From positions 186,001 through 250,000 of the forward strand of contig CAMPEJ010000011.1 in NCBI GenBank assembly GCA_946800325.1: a stretch of DNA of 64,000 nt, in the 5' to 3' direction. This document shows, in pieces, positions 56,403-64,000 of the stretch (its first letter is position 1; the number at the start of each line of letters is the position of its first letter). The position numbers and the translations under genes were made by a program. This DNA comes from Luzula sylvatica (Eukaryota; Streptophyta; Magnoliopsida; Poales; Juncaceae). The notes beneath the pieces were generated by a model. That model saw only the letters and a list, made by a program, of their open reading frames with translations, was not told where the DNA came from and made no database searches.

Positions 56403-56422
56403 GAATTTCGTCCTCGAAATTC
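56403..56422 (-). other. Pre-PPT inverted repeat
   Basis: GAATTTCG and CGAAATTC form a perfect 8-bp inverted repeat around TCCT, just upstream of the polypurine tract in element sense. Similar TTCGAGGACGAA sequence near the pol end and purine tract is familiar from Tekay/Del-type plant elements, where it may also encode the pol C-terminus. A one-base variant (loop TCTT) sits at 56344-56363 in the LTR. A role in priming or packaging is inference only. Confidence 0.6.
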
Positions 56423-56869
56423 ATCACACATCTTATCTTGCTAAATGTCATCTCATTTTCGTGATTGAAATAAAAATTCGTCAACCAATCTACAATAATT
56501 CATCACACATCGTGATCACATCCCTATTCCTCAACAATCCAGTCACCAAATTCATTTGATATATCCCATTTGACGATCATCACGTACACACAATTTGCCT
56601 TGAAAATAATAGGACAATCACTTGCAATTTTAAATATAAATTCGTTACCTCGAGCCAATTCATCACGCATCAACCTCACATATTCGTCACCTATTTATGG
56701 TTCTTTAATCCTTGTTACCAACTTTGGTTGTGTCCAACACCACCGATAAAAATCATTGCAATCGTCCAAGAAAAGCCTCCGGTCTAAATCACCAAGCATG
56801 AACACGAAACTCCACCTACATACTTAAATATGGGTACTCTAAATCGCAACATTTTGACTCATATCATTC
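56423..56869 (-). other. Interior between RNase H remnant and polypurine tract; integrase missing
   Basis: In autonomous plant Gypsy elements the RNase H domain is followed by about 1.5 kb or more of integrase (and often a chromodomain) before the 3' LTR. Here only about 450 bp remain. I cannot recognise the HHCC zinc finger, the DDE core or a chromodomain. The sequence is AT-rich with many stops in all minus-strand frames. Confidence 0.65.
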
Positions 56870-57125
56870 TTACCAAATTTGGTTATCCCGAATAATAACT
56901 ACTACTTCTAAAATCCAAATCCTTCTGAAATCCATCCACCATCTTTGAAGCGTATTCAACTCCTTTTGCTTAAAGAAATATTTCGAACTCTTATGATCCA
57001 TGGAAATCTCGAACTTCTGCCATGTAGAGACCTCCAACTATTTCCATTTTGCACAAAACACATCCAAATCCATAATAAGACGTATCACTTCAAACTACAA
57101 GACCATCTCCACTCGAAAGAGTTAT
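56870..57125 (-). pseudogene. Decayed RNase H domain of Gypsy pol
   Basis: Reading the minus strand from 57025 to 56927 gives a run containing FEISMDHKSSKY and FFKQKELNTLQRWW. This matches the shape of the Ty3/Gypsy RNase H segment usually written F.V.TDHKSL.Y.F.QKELN.RQ.RW. After a frameshift, 56927-56873 gives KDLDF, YYSG, a stop, and PNLV, matching the next conserved stretch (K.YD...YHPGKANVVADALS). Upstream, 57100-57050 gives SDTSYYGFGCVL, like the usual CDASG.GLGCVL. About 35 residues expected between these pieces are missing. With stops, frameshifts and an internal deletion it cannot encode an enzyme. Confidence 0.85.
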
Positions 57126-57480
57126 TAACGCTTCTTTAACACCTCAAATCTTTCGTCAAAATTTTCATTCCATATAAAATTTTAAATTATTCCGCGTCGA
57201 CCATGTATTAGGCAAATAAATTTCGAAAATTAATTCCTTCATAAACCCTCTACAATAATCAGGAAGATCGGAAAATATCCGAGTCTCGGTCATATCTGAA
57301 GGTTGCTTCGAGTAAAGAACATCTTCTATTTCTCCAAATCTACAAAACTACCTTCACCGGTTATTATAATCCAATGAAATACCTTCACCGAAAAAGCTGA
57401 ACCTCAATCCAAAAATCGCATTTGCTTTGCTTCACACACAACTTCTTCTTGCTTAAAATATCCAACACATAATCCAAATG
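57110..57480 (-). pseudogene. Decayed C-terminal half of reverse transcriptase
   Basis: From 57480 downwards the minus strand reads HLDYVLDIL then SKKKLCVKQSKCDFW, which fits the Gypsy RT stretch HL..VL..L....LYAK.SKCEFW. About 180 bp on come RIFSDLPDYCRGF (near 57280-57240), like RSFLGLAGYYRRF, and then KEALITLSSGDGLVV (near 57137-57090), like the TAPVL.LP.G..G.VV connection. Order and spacing are right for one ancestral gene, but stops and frame changes interrupt it. The catalytic YVDD segment should lie just upstream of 57480, and I cannot recognise it there; the sequence jumps to a protease-like remnant instead. Confidence 0.85.
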
Positions 57481-57542
57481 CATTGCATGCTAGTCTCGAC
57501 CTTTTCTTCGTGCATTCACTCGACTCTGTCCTAGGTTATTAC

Positions 57543-57596
57543 CATATTAACACGCTCGCTCACCAATCGAGAATTTCCTGCACCAATGTCCACCAC
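57543..57596 (-). pseudogene. Possible retropepsin (protease) remnant
   Basis: From 57590 to 57549 the minus strand reads DIGAGNSRLVSERV, resembling the D-T/S-G-A-x-x-S-F-V/I-S active-site region of Gypsy proteases, with I in place of T/S after the catalytic Asp. It lies upstream of the RT remnant in element sense, the expected order in gag-PR-RT-RNH-INT elements. Only some 60 bp separate it from the RT C-terminal half, so most of the PR-RT link and the N-terminal RT must have been deleted. The match is short, so this is tentative. Confidence 0.45.
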
Positions 57597-57599
57597 GAC

Positions 57600-58940
57600 A
57601 ACAATAATGCATACCGACTAGGTTATAATCAACCCGCATCACTCAATCTTCATTTCCACACACTTCTTCAACTTTGTACGAGAGGCTTCAAGAACTCCCG
57701 GATTTCCTTCACTTCCCTCTTTACACTTTCCTTCCTCGTCTCACACTACTTCAGCCACCAAAAATGACATTGCGGCCTTACTTCTTTGTCCACTACATTT
57801 GTCTAACTATTGTACAAAACAACACACACTCCACATCATTCACACTTCTACTAGATATAAAAGGGCACACTCGACATCCATCTCATCTAATGCACTGAGA
57901 AACACACACTCAACCCTTTCTGTCCGAGCATAAATTCCGGACACACTTCCACACTTTCTAACACTCACTTCTTGCATCACGCAGTGCAAATTGCTATACT
58001 TCACTAAACCACTCTCATTCTCCAATACTGTCTCTCCATCTTGCATTGAAATCGTGAGCTTTTGTTCATTGTCCATTCAAATGAAAGTAGATTGTGTTGT
58101 TTGTTACACGCATCAACAAACTCCTTATAGCTAACAAAATTCAAATTGGACAGGTGCACATCCATACACACTACTACATACTACAAAATAATTTTCTTCC
58201 GAAAAATTATTTACATCTTCCTCAACTCCTTAAAGCTTCACTACGAGGCTACTTCGATTGAAATTCCATCAATTTTCTTCAGATTCGCTTCTTCTTCATA
58301 CATTCACTTCAATTTTGGCTTTGTGATCCACTCACATCATTCCTCCTCGATTCAATAGACTTATGCATCTTAAATTTGAATTACTCGCAAAATTACTTCT
58401 TTTAGCTCTACACACTATTTATATTCACCTTGTGTCTCTTGAACTCCTCATTTTCACATTCCATCAATACTACTTTGTGAAACTTTCACACAACTATTGA
58501 CATTTATTTCCGGGCATAACTCCCGAAGAAACATCGACATATTTTTGCTCATAATAATTTGAATAATATTTTTCATTCAGCGAATCCACAAAATCTTTCC
58601 AACTAACCTTACCATCAAACGACACCCTCTTCACAGAGGAAACGAATGGTCCGCATCATTTCCACCATAAACGAAACAACCAACTTCACTTTTATGTGCA
58701 TCGTTCACCTCAATCATCTCAAAAATCTGTTCTTTTGTGCTAGGCACATCCACTCATACATCTTCCACTTGAACATTACTACTTTTATCGTAACACCTTC
58801 TCATTCGAGTCACCACTTTAACTACTTTTACTTCCATCAAAATTCTTCCTAATTCGAACAGCCACTTGAATAACCACTTCATCCAAAAGTACAACTAAGG
58901 CATCACAATGCCTTCACGAGACATCTCAACTCCATAAAGT
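57600..58940 (-). other. Element interior without recognisable genes
   Basis: This stretch lies where gag and the gag-protease junction should be. The longest minus-strand frame here is 78 codons (58076-57840) and I recognise no capsid or zinc-knuckle motif in it. Plus-strand frames of 70-94 codons are antisense to the element and composed of Ser/His/Thr/Phe-rich low-complexity sequence, as expected from the CT-rich strand. I see no feature that I can support beyond belonging to the retrotransposon. Confidence 0.6.
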
Positions 58941-58949
58941 ACATCTCCT

Positions 58950-59580
58950 TCATATACAAAGCCTTCATGTACTCTTCGCACCAATCGACGAAAGTATTAT
59001 GCTTCCCTACATCAAGGGACCTTACTCAGCTCCGCGAAATGCAACCTTCCTCGTACCATGATTTTTCGAACTCTTGCCGCCAACTACATGCACATCTACA
59101 TGAATGCTCGGTACTTCACAAACTACAATTTTCCCTTGAAGAAATCTTCATCAAACTCCCTCCAACAACCACCAAAACTAGATGAGTGACCACAAATTCA
59201 CAGACTTCAAACTTCAACTTGCTCATGCAAATCCTTCAAGAATTCCTTACACCAACAAAAACCACACCTACATGAGTACTCCAAACTTCATAAATTACAT
59301 CTCGCTCGTACGAAGCCTCCTTTCAATTCACGTACTAGGAGTGAAAGCACTACTCTTTCCTACATTAGGCACCCTCGACTGCACAAACTACAACTTCTTC
59401 ATACGAAGCCTACTTGCGCATTTGCACCAACCATGCAAAGCACTAAACCTTCCTACAAGAGTGCCTTTTAGCTCCATGATCGACATCATCTTCCTCTTCA
59501 TGTCGTCCTACACTCTCTACACCAACAATGAAAGCACTATAGATTCCTACATTAGTGGCATTCACACTCTCTAAAGTCGT
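58950..59580 (-). repeat. Degenerate ~93-bp tandem repeats in the element leader
   Basis: On the plus strand AAAGCACTA followed by TTCCTACA recurs at 59344, 59437 and 59531 (steps of 93 and 94). ACGAAGCCT recurs at 59310 and 59403 (step of 93), with a diverged copy at 58956. CACAAACTACAA recurs at 59117 and 59392, close to three periods apart. The block lies just downstream of the primer site in element sense, i.e. in the untranslated leader. The 130-codon plus-strand frame over it is a by-product of the repeats and antisense to the element. Confidence 0.65.
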
Positions 59581-59656
59581 TCAAGACGCATTGGTTAAGG
59601 TATGGGTATACCTACGGTATAGTGTAAAAGACTTCTGCAGGTCAACTAGGACCGTT

Positions 59657-59668
59657 GCTCTGATACCA
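59657..59668 (-). promoter_or_regulatory. Primer-binding site, tRNA-iMet type
   Basis: The plus strand reads GCTCTGATACCA, i.e. TGGTATCAGAGC on the minus strand. This is complementary to the 3' end of plant initiator methionine tRNA, the usual primer for plant LTR retrotransposons. It is separated from the LTR end at 59676 by seven bases (ACCTTTT in element sense). It fixes the orientation of the element as minus and marks where minus-strand DNA synthesis starts. Confidence 0.93.
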
Positions 59669-59676
59669 AAAAGGTT

Positions 59677-59705
59677 GTCACGACCCGAAATATAATGATC
59701 GTGAC
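59677..59705. other. Inverted repeat at LTR terminus (right LTR)
   Basis: Same GTCACGA/TCGTGAC pair as at the left LTR. In element sense it closes the 5' LTR and lies directly before the seven-base spacer and primer-binding site, so the transcript could fold a short stem there. Confidence 0.7.
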
Positions 59706-60050
59706 CAACATATTTAAACTATGAACATATGAGCAATAGCAGAATCAAAAACACACAATACGAAAACCAGTTGGCATAAATTATCATCTACGATATACAA
59801 GTACCAATATAAATATGGTGGGCATAACCGAGCACAACTAAAATCAAAATATATAAACTGGTGATCGCAACTCCGCTACGCTCGTAATCTACACGAATGC
59901 CACTGCCACGTCATGTGCTACCTGAAATGTTGGCTGAGAGTTAGACAAGTAAAATAATATTTAATTATTATTTACTCGACGACGACCACCACGACAACCT
60001 AGTACGAGAACTACCACGATGACCGGCTATTACAACTAAAACGAATTCTG

Positions 60051-60385
60051 CAAAATACGACAACCACTACAGAATTCTAATCGTGAATCTACAACGATAA
60101 CAACACGAGACTAACTCATAGACTAGTACCTCGGATCAGCTTGAGGTAAAAGTCAACCACAAGAACCACTACCACAACTACGATCCTGCAAATACGGTAA
60201 CAACAGCTACAGAATTCATAGTGTGATACTACAACAAGAAGTTCGATAAGGTCGGCACCACACGGGACCCCACATAGACAAATACCCCGATCAGCTTGAG
60301 GTAGAGTCTACCCTGCACTCTAATACAAGAGTGGTGTCTCCAACCACGCCACAATTGAAGACACGCCCCCTCGATCAGCTTGAGG
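60051..60385. repeat. Degenerate internal repeats of the right LTR (GATCAGCTTGAGG)
   Basis: Exact counterpart of the left LTR block, with GATCAGCTTGAGG at 60134, 60289 and 60373. Confidence 0.75.
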
Positions 60386-61631
60386 AGACCGTACTGCTAC
60401 GTCTAACAGTTCGCAAGTTCGGGAGCGACCCGAAGATGCACCTCTGGCCAGGAACCACTAAAATGTCCAAACATGGGTTTCCTTATCTAGCGTTCATCCT
60501 CACTACGATATTAATCTACACAACTAGATAACCTACATACCACAATGAACCTAGACCTATTCTATGATAGTATGATAACTAAATAACTAAATCATCAAAT
60601 GCAGTAAAAATAAATACTTCATAATTACTGCCATCTAATCAGCCTCGGAATAAGCTTTCCAACGGCACCAAGAACTCACGAAACGGAGACCGAACGGAGA
60701 AGTTATGATCAAATTACGAAGACATGACACACGAAATCTGGTTCGGTAGACCCGTCAAAGAACCGATGAACTACCATACTTCTACTTATCCGACATACCG
60801 GAATGATTAATGACCACGACATGAAACCCTAAACGGGATACGAGAGGAACGAATGACACGAGAAAATAACTCAGCCATGTGTTTAATCTTGGCTCGTTTT
60901 CTCATTAATCCAACCATTAATTAATTGGACATTATCGAGTAATCGAGCCTTTTCTCCATTGTATAATCGTGCCCCTAAAAAATCATGTTCTCCAAAATTA
61001 CCAAAATACCCCTGATATTCAGAATTTGATCTAGGGTTTGAGGATACCGGGTTAAAGGATCTAGACTCAAAACCAAACATAAACCCGACCAATTAAGAAC
61101 AAACAACTCAATTATATCTCTTCTTTTCTTCCAACAAACCGAAACCCTAATTTTATGTCTTGCAAAATTACGAAAATACCCTTTCTCGATGGAAGCCTAA
61201 TAGATGATCGAAACGCCATTATTCGAGCGGCCGAATCACCACGGCACCATCCTTAAACCCCAAAACCATCTACGAAACCCTAAAATTCAGAATTTCTTCC
61301 ACCCCCAAAAATCTAGGGTTTCCACAAATCTAGACTTAATCCGAAATATATCGATACACATGGCAGTATTATGAGGTATTATAAAGATTGATATCAAGTC
61401 CGAGATATACCTCAATTAACGCAACCTTTACAATCGCTGCGATACATTCTCCTTTACCGAAATGAGTATCACGGTACCTCCATCATTCTTCCACGATCCT
61501 GCCGCTGCTCCGTTGCTCGTGCCGTCGTGTCACGGTGATGCCGTTCTCAAACCCTAACTACAAACCCTAGCTCCTTTGTGCTGCCCCCTTCCCTCAATAT
61601 CTAGCCATCAAATGGGGTGTAAGCCTTGCCT

Positions 61632-61663
61632 TATAAAAAATCACCATGCATCCATACTTCTTC
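61632..61663 (+). promoter_or_regulatory. Promoter-like TATA box and pyrimidine patch, antisense to the element (right LTR)
   Basis: Copy of the 55799 site. From here plus-strand transcription would leave the element after about 600 bp and enter the right satellite block. Confidence 0.35.
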
Positions 61664-61807
61664 TTGGTCTTCTTTCATTTCCTCTCTTCTTTACTCTCTT
61701 TTCGTGTTGAGGTTTGAGGTTTATATTTTTCTTTCTCTCTTTCTCCTAGTCGCCAGATTGGGGTTGTATTTTTGTTTTGTTCTTTCTCTATTTCCTCACG
61801 GCAAGGA

Positions 61808-61850
61808 CTTAAATAAATGAGAGATAAGACCACTTCCCCATTGACCAATC
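61808..61850 (-). promoter_or_regulatory. Candidate sense promoter of the element (5' LTR)
   Basis: In element sense ATTGG (the complement of CCAAT, at 61845-61849) is followed about 30 bp on by TTTATTTAAG (plus-strand CTTAAATAAA at 61808-61817). This could serve as CCAAT and TATA elements for the genomic RNA. The match is loose and the site is chosen mainly because it lies in the U3 side of the 5' LTR. The identical site in the 3' LTR is at 55975-56016. Confidence 0.25.
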
Positions 61851-62218
61851 AGAATTTTCATTGCATGGGCTTTGGGCTTTATTTAAAACAAGAAAATCAT
61901 TTGTTCTCTTTTTCTTTCTCTCACGCAAGGAAATAATGAGGCAGAAATTTGTATGTGAGGTTAAGATAATATCTAGGTTTATACAAGTCAAACTTTGCTT
62001 CTCATTTGTCCAATAGGAAACTAATGACAATGGTTAAGTGTGAAAGGGTTAAGGGTTCATGTCATTTTTCACTTTGGTCCCTCATTTTTCTTGTAATTAT
62101 TTCCACCATATATTTCATCATCCAATTTATTCATTGACATTCATAATCATGATATAATATTCTTCCCTCCTTAATAGAATTTCGTCTTCGAAATTCGTTA
62201 GCATACCATGATATAACA

Positions 62219-62223
62219 AAGAA
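62219..62223. repeat. Target-site duplication, right copy
   Basis: AAGAA follows the LTR end ATAACA and continues as AGTTTG of the satellite monomer. Removing the element and one AAGAA restores a normal unit in phase. Confidence 0.95.
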
Positions 62224-64000
62224 AGTTTGTTTTTCGATTCAAAACAATCTGTTTATGCTTTGGGGAGTTCAAATAACGTATTTTGAGATCATTTGAATCG
62301 TATCTTTTACTACATAACATTTCACCAAAATTTTAAACACTAAGAAAGTTTGTTTTTCGATTCAAAACAATCTGTTTATGCTTTGGGGAGTTCAAATAAC
62401 GTATTTTGAGATCATTTGAATCGTATCTTTTACCACATAACATTTCACCAAAATTTACAAACACTAAGAAAGTTTGTTTTTCGATTCAAAACAATCTGTT
62501 TATGCTTTGGGTAGTTCAAATAACGTATTTTGAGATCATTTGAATCGTATCTTTTACCACATAACATTTTACCAAAATTTACAAACACTAAGAAAGTTTG
62601 TTTTTCGATTCAAAACAATTTGTTTATGCTTTGGGGAGTTCAAATAACGTATTTTGAGATCATTGGAATCGTATCTTTTACTACATAACATTTCACCAAA
62701 ATTTACAAACACTACGAAAGTTTGTTTTTCGATTCAAAACAATTTGTTTATGCTTTGGGGAGTTCAAATAACATATTTTTAGATCATTCGAATCGTATCT
62801 TTTACCACATAACATTTCCCCAAAATTTACAAACACTAAGAAAGTTTGTTTTTCGATTCAAAACAATCTGTTTATGCTTTGGGGAGTTCAAATAACGTAT
62901 TTTGAGATCATTTGAATCGTATCTTTTACCACATAACATTTCACCAAAATTTACAAACACTAAGAAAGTTTGTTTTTCGATTCAAAACAATTTGTTTATG
63001 CTTTGGGGAGTTCAAATAACGTATTTTGGGATCATTTGAATCGTATCTTTTTCCAGATAACATTTCACCAAAATTTACAAACACTAAGACAGTTTGTTTT
63101 TCGATTCAAAACAATCTGTTTATGCTTTGGGGAGTTCAAATAACGTATTTTGAGATCATTCGAATCGTATCTTTTACTACATAGCATTTCACCAAAATTT
63201 ACAAACACTAAGAAAGTTTGTTTTTCGATTTAAAACAATCTGTTTATGCTTTCGGGAGTTCAAATAACGTATTTTGAGATCATTTGAATCGTATCTTTTA
63301 CCACATAACATTTCACCAAAATTTACAAACACTAAGAAAGTTTGTTTTTCGATTCAAAACAATCTGTTTATGCTTTGGGGAGTTCAAGTAACGTATTTTG
63401 AGATCATTTGAATCGTATATTTTACCACATAACATTTTACCAAAATTTACAAACACAAAGAAATTTTGTTTTTCGATTCAAAACAATTTGTTTATGCTTT
63501 GGGGAGTTCAAATAACGTATTTTGAGATCATTTGAATCGTATCTTTTACCACATAACATTTCACCCAAATTTACAAACACTAAGAAAGTTTGTTTTTCGA
63601 TTCAAAACAATCTGTTTATGCTTTGGGGAGTTCAAATAACGTATTTTGAGATCATTTGATTCGTATCTTTTACCACATAACATTTCACCAAAATTTACAA
63701 ACACTAAGAAAGTTTGTTTTTCGATTCAAAACAATCTGTTTATGCTTTGGGGAGTTCAAATAACGTATTTTGAGATCATTTGAATCGTATCTTTTACCAC
63801 ATAACATTTCACCAAAATTTACAAACACTAAGAAAGTTTGTTTTTCGATTCAAAACAATTTGTTTATGCTTTGGGGAGTTCAAATAACGTATTTTGAGAT
63901 CATTTGAATCGTATCTTTTTCCATATAACTTTTCACCAAAATTTACATACACTAAGACAGTTTGTTTTTCGATTCAAAACAATCTGTTTATGCTTTGGGG
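62219..64000 (+). repeat. 124-bp satellite DNA array, right block
   Basis: The same monomer family resumes at monomer position 8, exactly where the left block was cut, and runs about 14 units to the window edge in the same orientation. The first units carry the variants of 51.6-52.2 kb (a unit ending TTTTAAACAC, then GGGTAGTTC, then ACTACGAAAG). Later units match the order seen at 49.1-50.1 kb: TTCCCC, TTTTGGGATC, a shortened CAGATAAC unit, GATTTAAAAC, CTTTCGGGAG, TTCAAGTAACG and TCACCCAAAT. It is thus the direct continuation of the right-hand variant domain. Confidence 0.97.

Larger units (their letters stand above)
56315..56422 (-). repeat. 59-bp tandem duplication across the polypurine tract/LTR junction
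   Basis: Segment 56315-56363, inside the LTR, is repeated at 56374-56422, across the LTR edge, with a period of 59 bp and a few mismatches. Each copy carries CATGATATAA, the purine tract and the inverted repeat GAATTTCG/CGAAATTC. The LTR thus contains a second, displaced purine tract. Because the right LTR has the same inner copy (62148-62196), the duplication was already fixed before this insertion. Confidence 0.85.
53843..62218 (-). mobile_element. Non-autonomous Ty3/Gypsy-like LTR retrotransposon, complete, minus strand
   Basis: This is an 8376-bp element with two 2543-bp direct LTRs bounded by TG...CA, a 3290-bp interior and a perfect 5-bp target duplication AAGAA on both sides. Orientation comes from three independent signs. 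The reverse complement of the tRNA-iMet primer site (TGGTATCAGAGC) lies next to the right LTR. A purine tract (minus strand) abuts the left LTR. Decayed protease, RT and RNase H follow in that order on the minus strand. No intact gag or pol frame exists, and integrase and the RT catalytic half are not recognisable, so the copy is non-autonomous (LARD-like by size). Motifs resemble the Tekay/Del chromovirus group from general knowledge of that family; a database search is needed to confirm the lineage. Confidence 0.95.
59676..62218 (-). repeat. 5' LTR (right copy, element sense)
   Basis: Direct repeat of 2543 bp, the counterpart of 53843-56385 at a constant offset of 5833. On the plus strand it begins TGTCACGACCC and ends ATATAACA; in element sense it therefore begins TGTTATAT and ends GGGTCGTGACA. 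It lies next to the primer-binding site, so it is the promoter-bearing 5' LTR. Only one base was found to differ from the other LTR (C at 59845 against A at 54012). Short open frames in it are repeated in the other LTR and resemble no protein I know. Confidence 0.95.

Noticed and set aside
57483..57898. Plus-strand frames of 94 and 74 codons in the element interior
   Set aside because: They are antisense to the protease-like remnant and the unassigned interior, overlap each other and resemble no protein family that I know.
59182..59574. 130-codon plus-strand open frame
   Set aside because: It is antisense to the retrotransposon, lies over the degenerate leader repeats and has Ser/Thr/His/Asn-rich low-complexity composition. 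No domain is recognisable.
53843..62218. Plus-strand orientation of the retrotransposon, suggested by TGTCACGACCC at the left edge
   Set aside because: No primer site follows the left LTR. The iMet primer site, polypurine tract and pol remnants all agree on the minus strand.
53843..62218. Fully autonomous Gypsy element or endogenous pararetrovirus
   Set aside because: No intact gag, RT or integrase frame, no movement-protein or coat-protein-like motif, and an interior of only 3.3 kb.

Overview
The window looks like plant nuclear heterochromatin: a satellite DNA array interrupted by one LTR retrotransposon. I see no cellular protein gene, rRNA, tRNA or CRISPR array. The plant assignment rests on the retrotransposon, which has an initiator-Met tRNA primer site, a polypurine tract, TG...CA LTRs of 2.5 kb and decayed Ty3/Gypsy pol remnants. 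Its relatedness to the Tekay/Del-type chromovirus lineage is judged from remembered family motifs, not from a search. The species cannot be named from this sequence; a dicot is plausible.

Layout. Bases 1-53842 are head-to-tail copies of an AT-rich monomer of 124 bp (consensus about 29% G+C), roughly 434 units, all in one orientation. Bases 53843-62218 are an 8376-bp LTR retrotransposon lying on the minus strand. It is flanked by the 5-bp target duplication AAGAA, inserted after monomer position 12. Bases 62219-64000 resume the satellite in the same phase for about 14 more units.

The satellite is organised at several scales. Diagnostic point variants and 1-bp indels show nested tandem duplications of 5 monomers (620 bp), 15 monomers (1860 bp), 16 monomers (1981 bp), 18 monomers (2228 bp), 26 monomers (3224 bp), 27 monomers (3354 bp) and 44 monomers (5457 bp). 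Linked monomer variants characteristic of 1-38 kb stop near 38-39.5 kb. A different set takes over from about 40 kb to the end. Unit lengths drift by single bases (123, 125, 132 and 138 bp units), which makes the duplications traceable.

The retrotransposon reads, in its own sense (right to left): 5' LTR 62218-59676, primer-binding site at 59668-59657, a leader with degenerate repeats of about 93 bp, unrecognised sequence, then remnants of protease, the C-terminal half of reverse transcriptase and RNase H. A polypurine tract at 56398-56386 and the 3' LTR 56385-53843 follow. The pol remnants carry stops, frameshifts and large deletions; integrase and a recognisable gag are missing. Yet the two 2543-bp LTRs differ at only one base that I could find. 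It is therefore a young insertion of a non-autonomous, LARD-like element that must have been mobilised by an intact relative. The 2228-bp satellite duplication runs across the insertion site, so that duplication came first.
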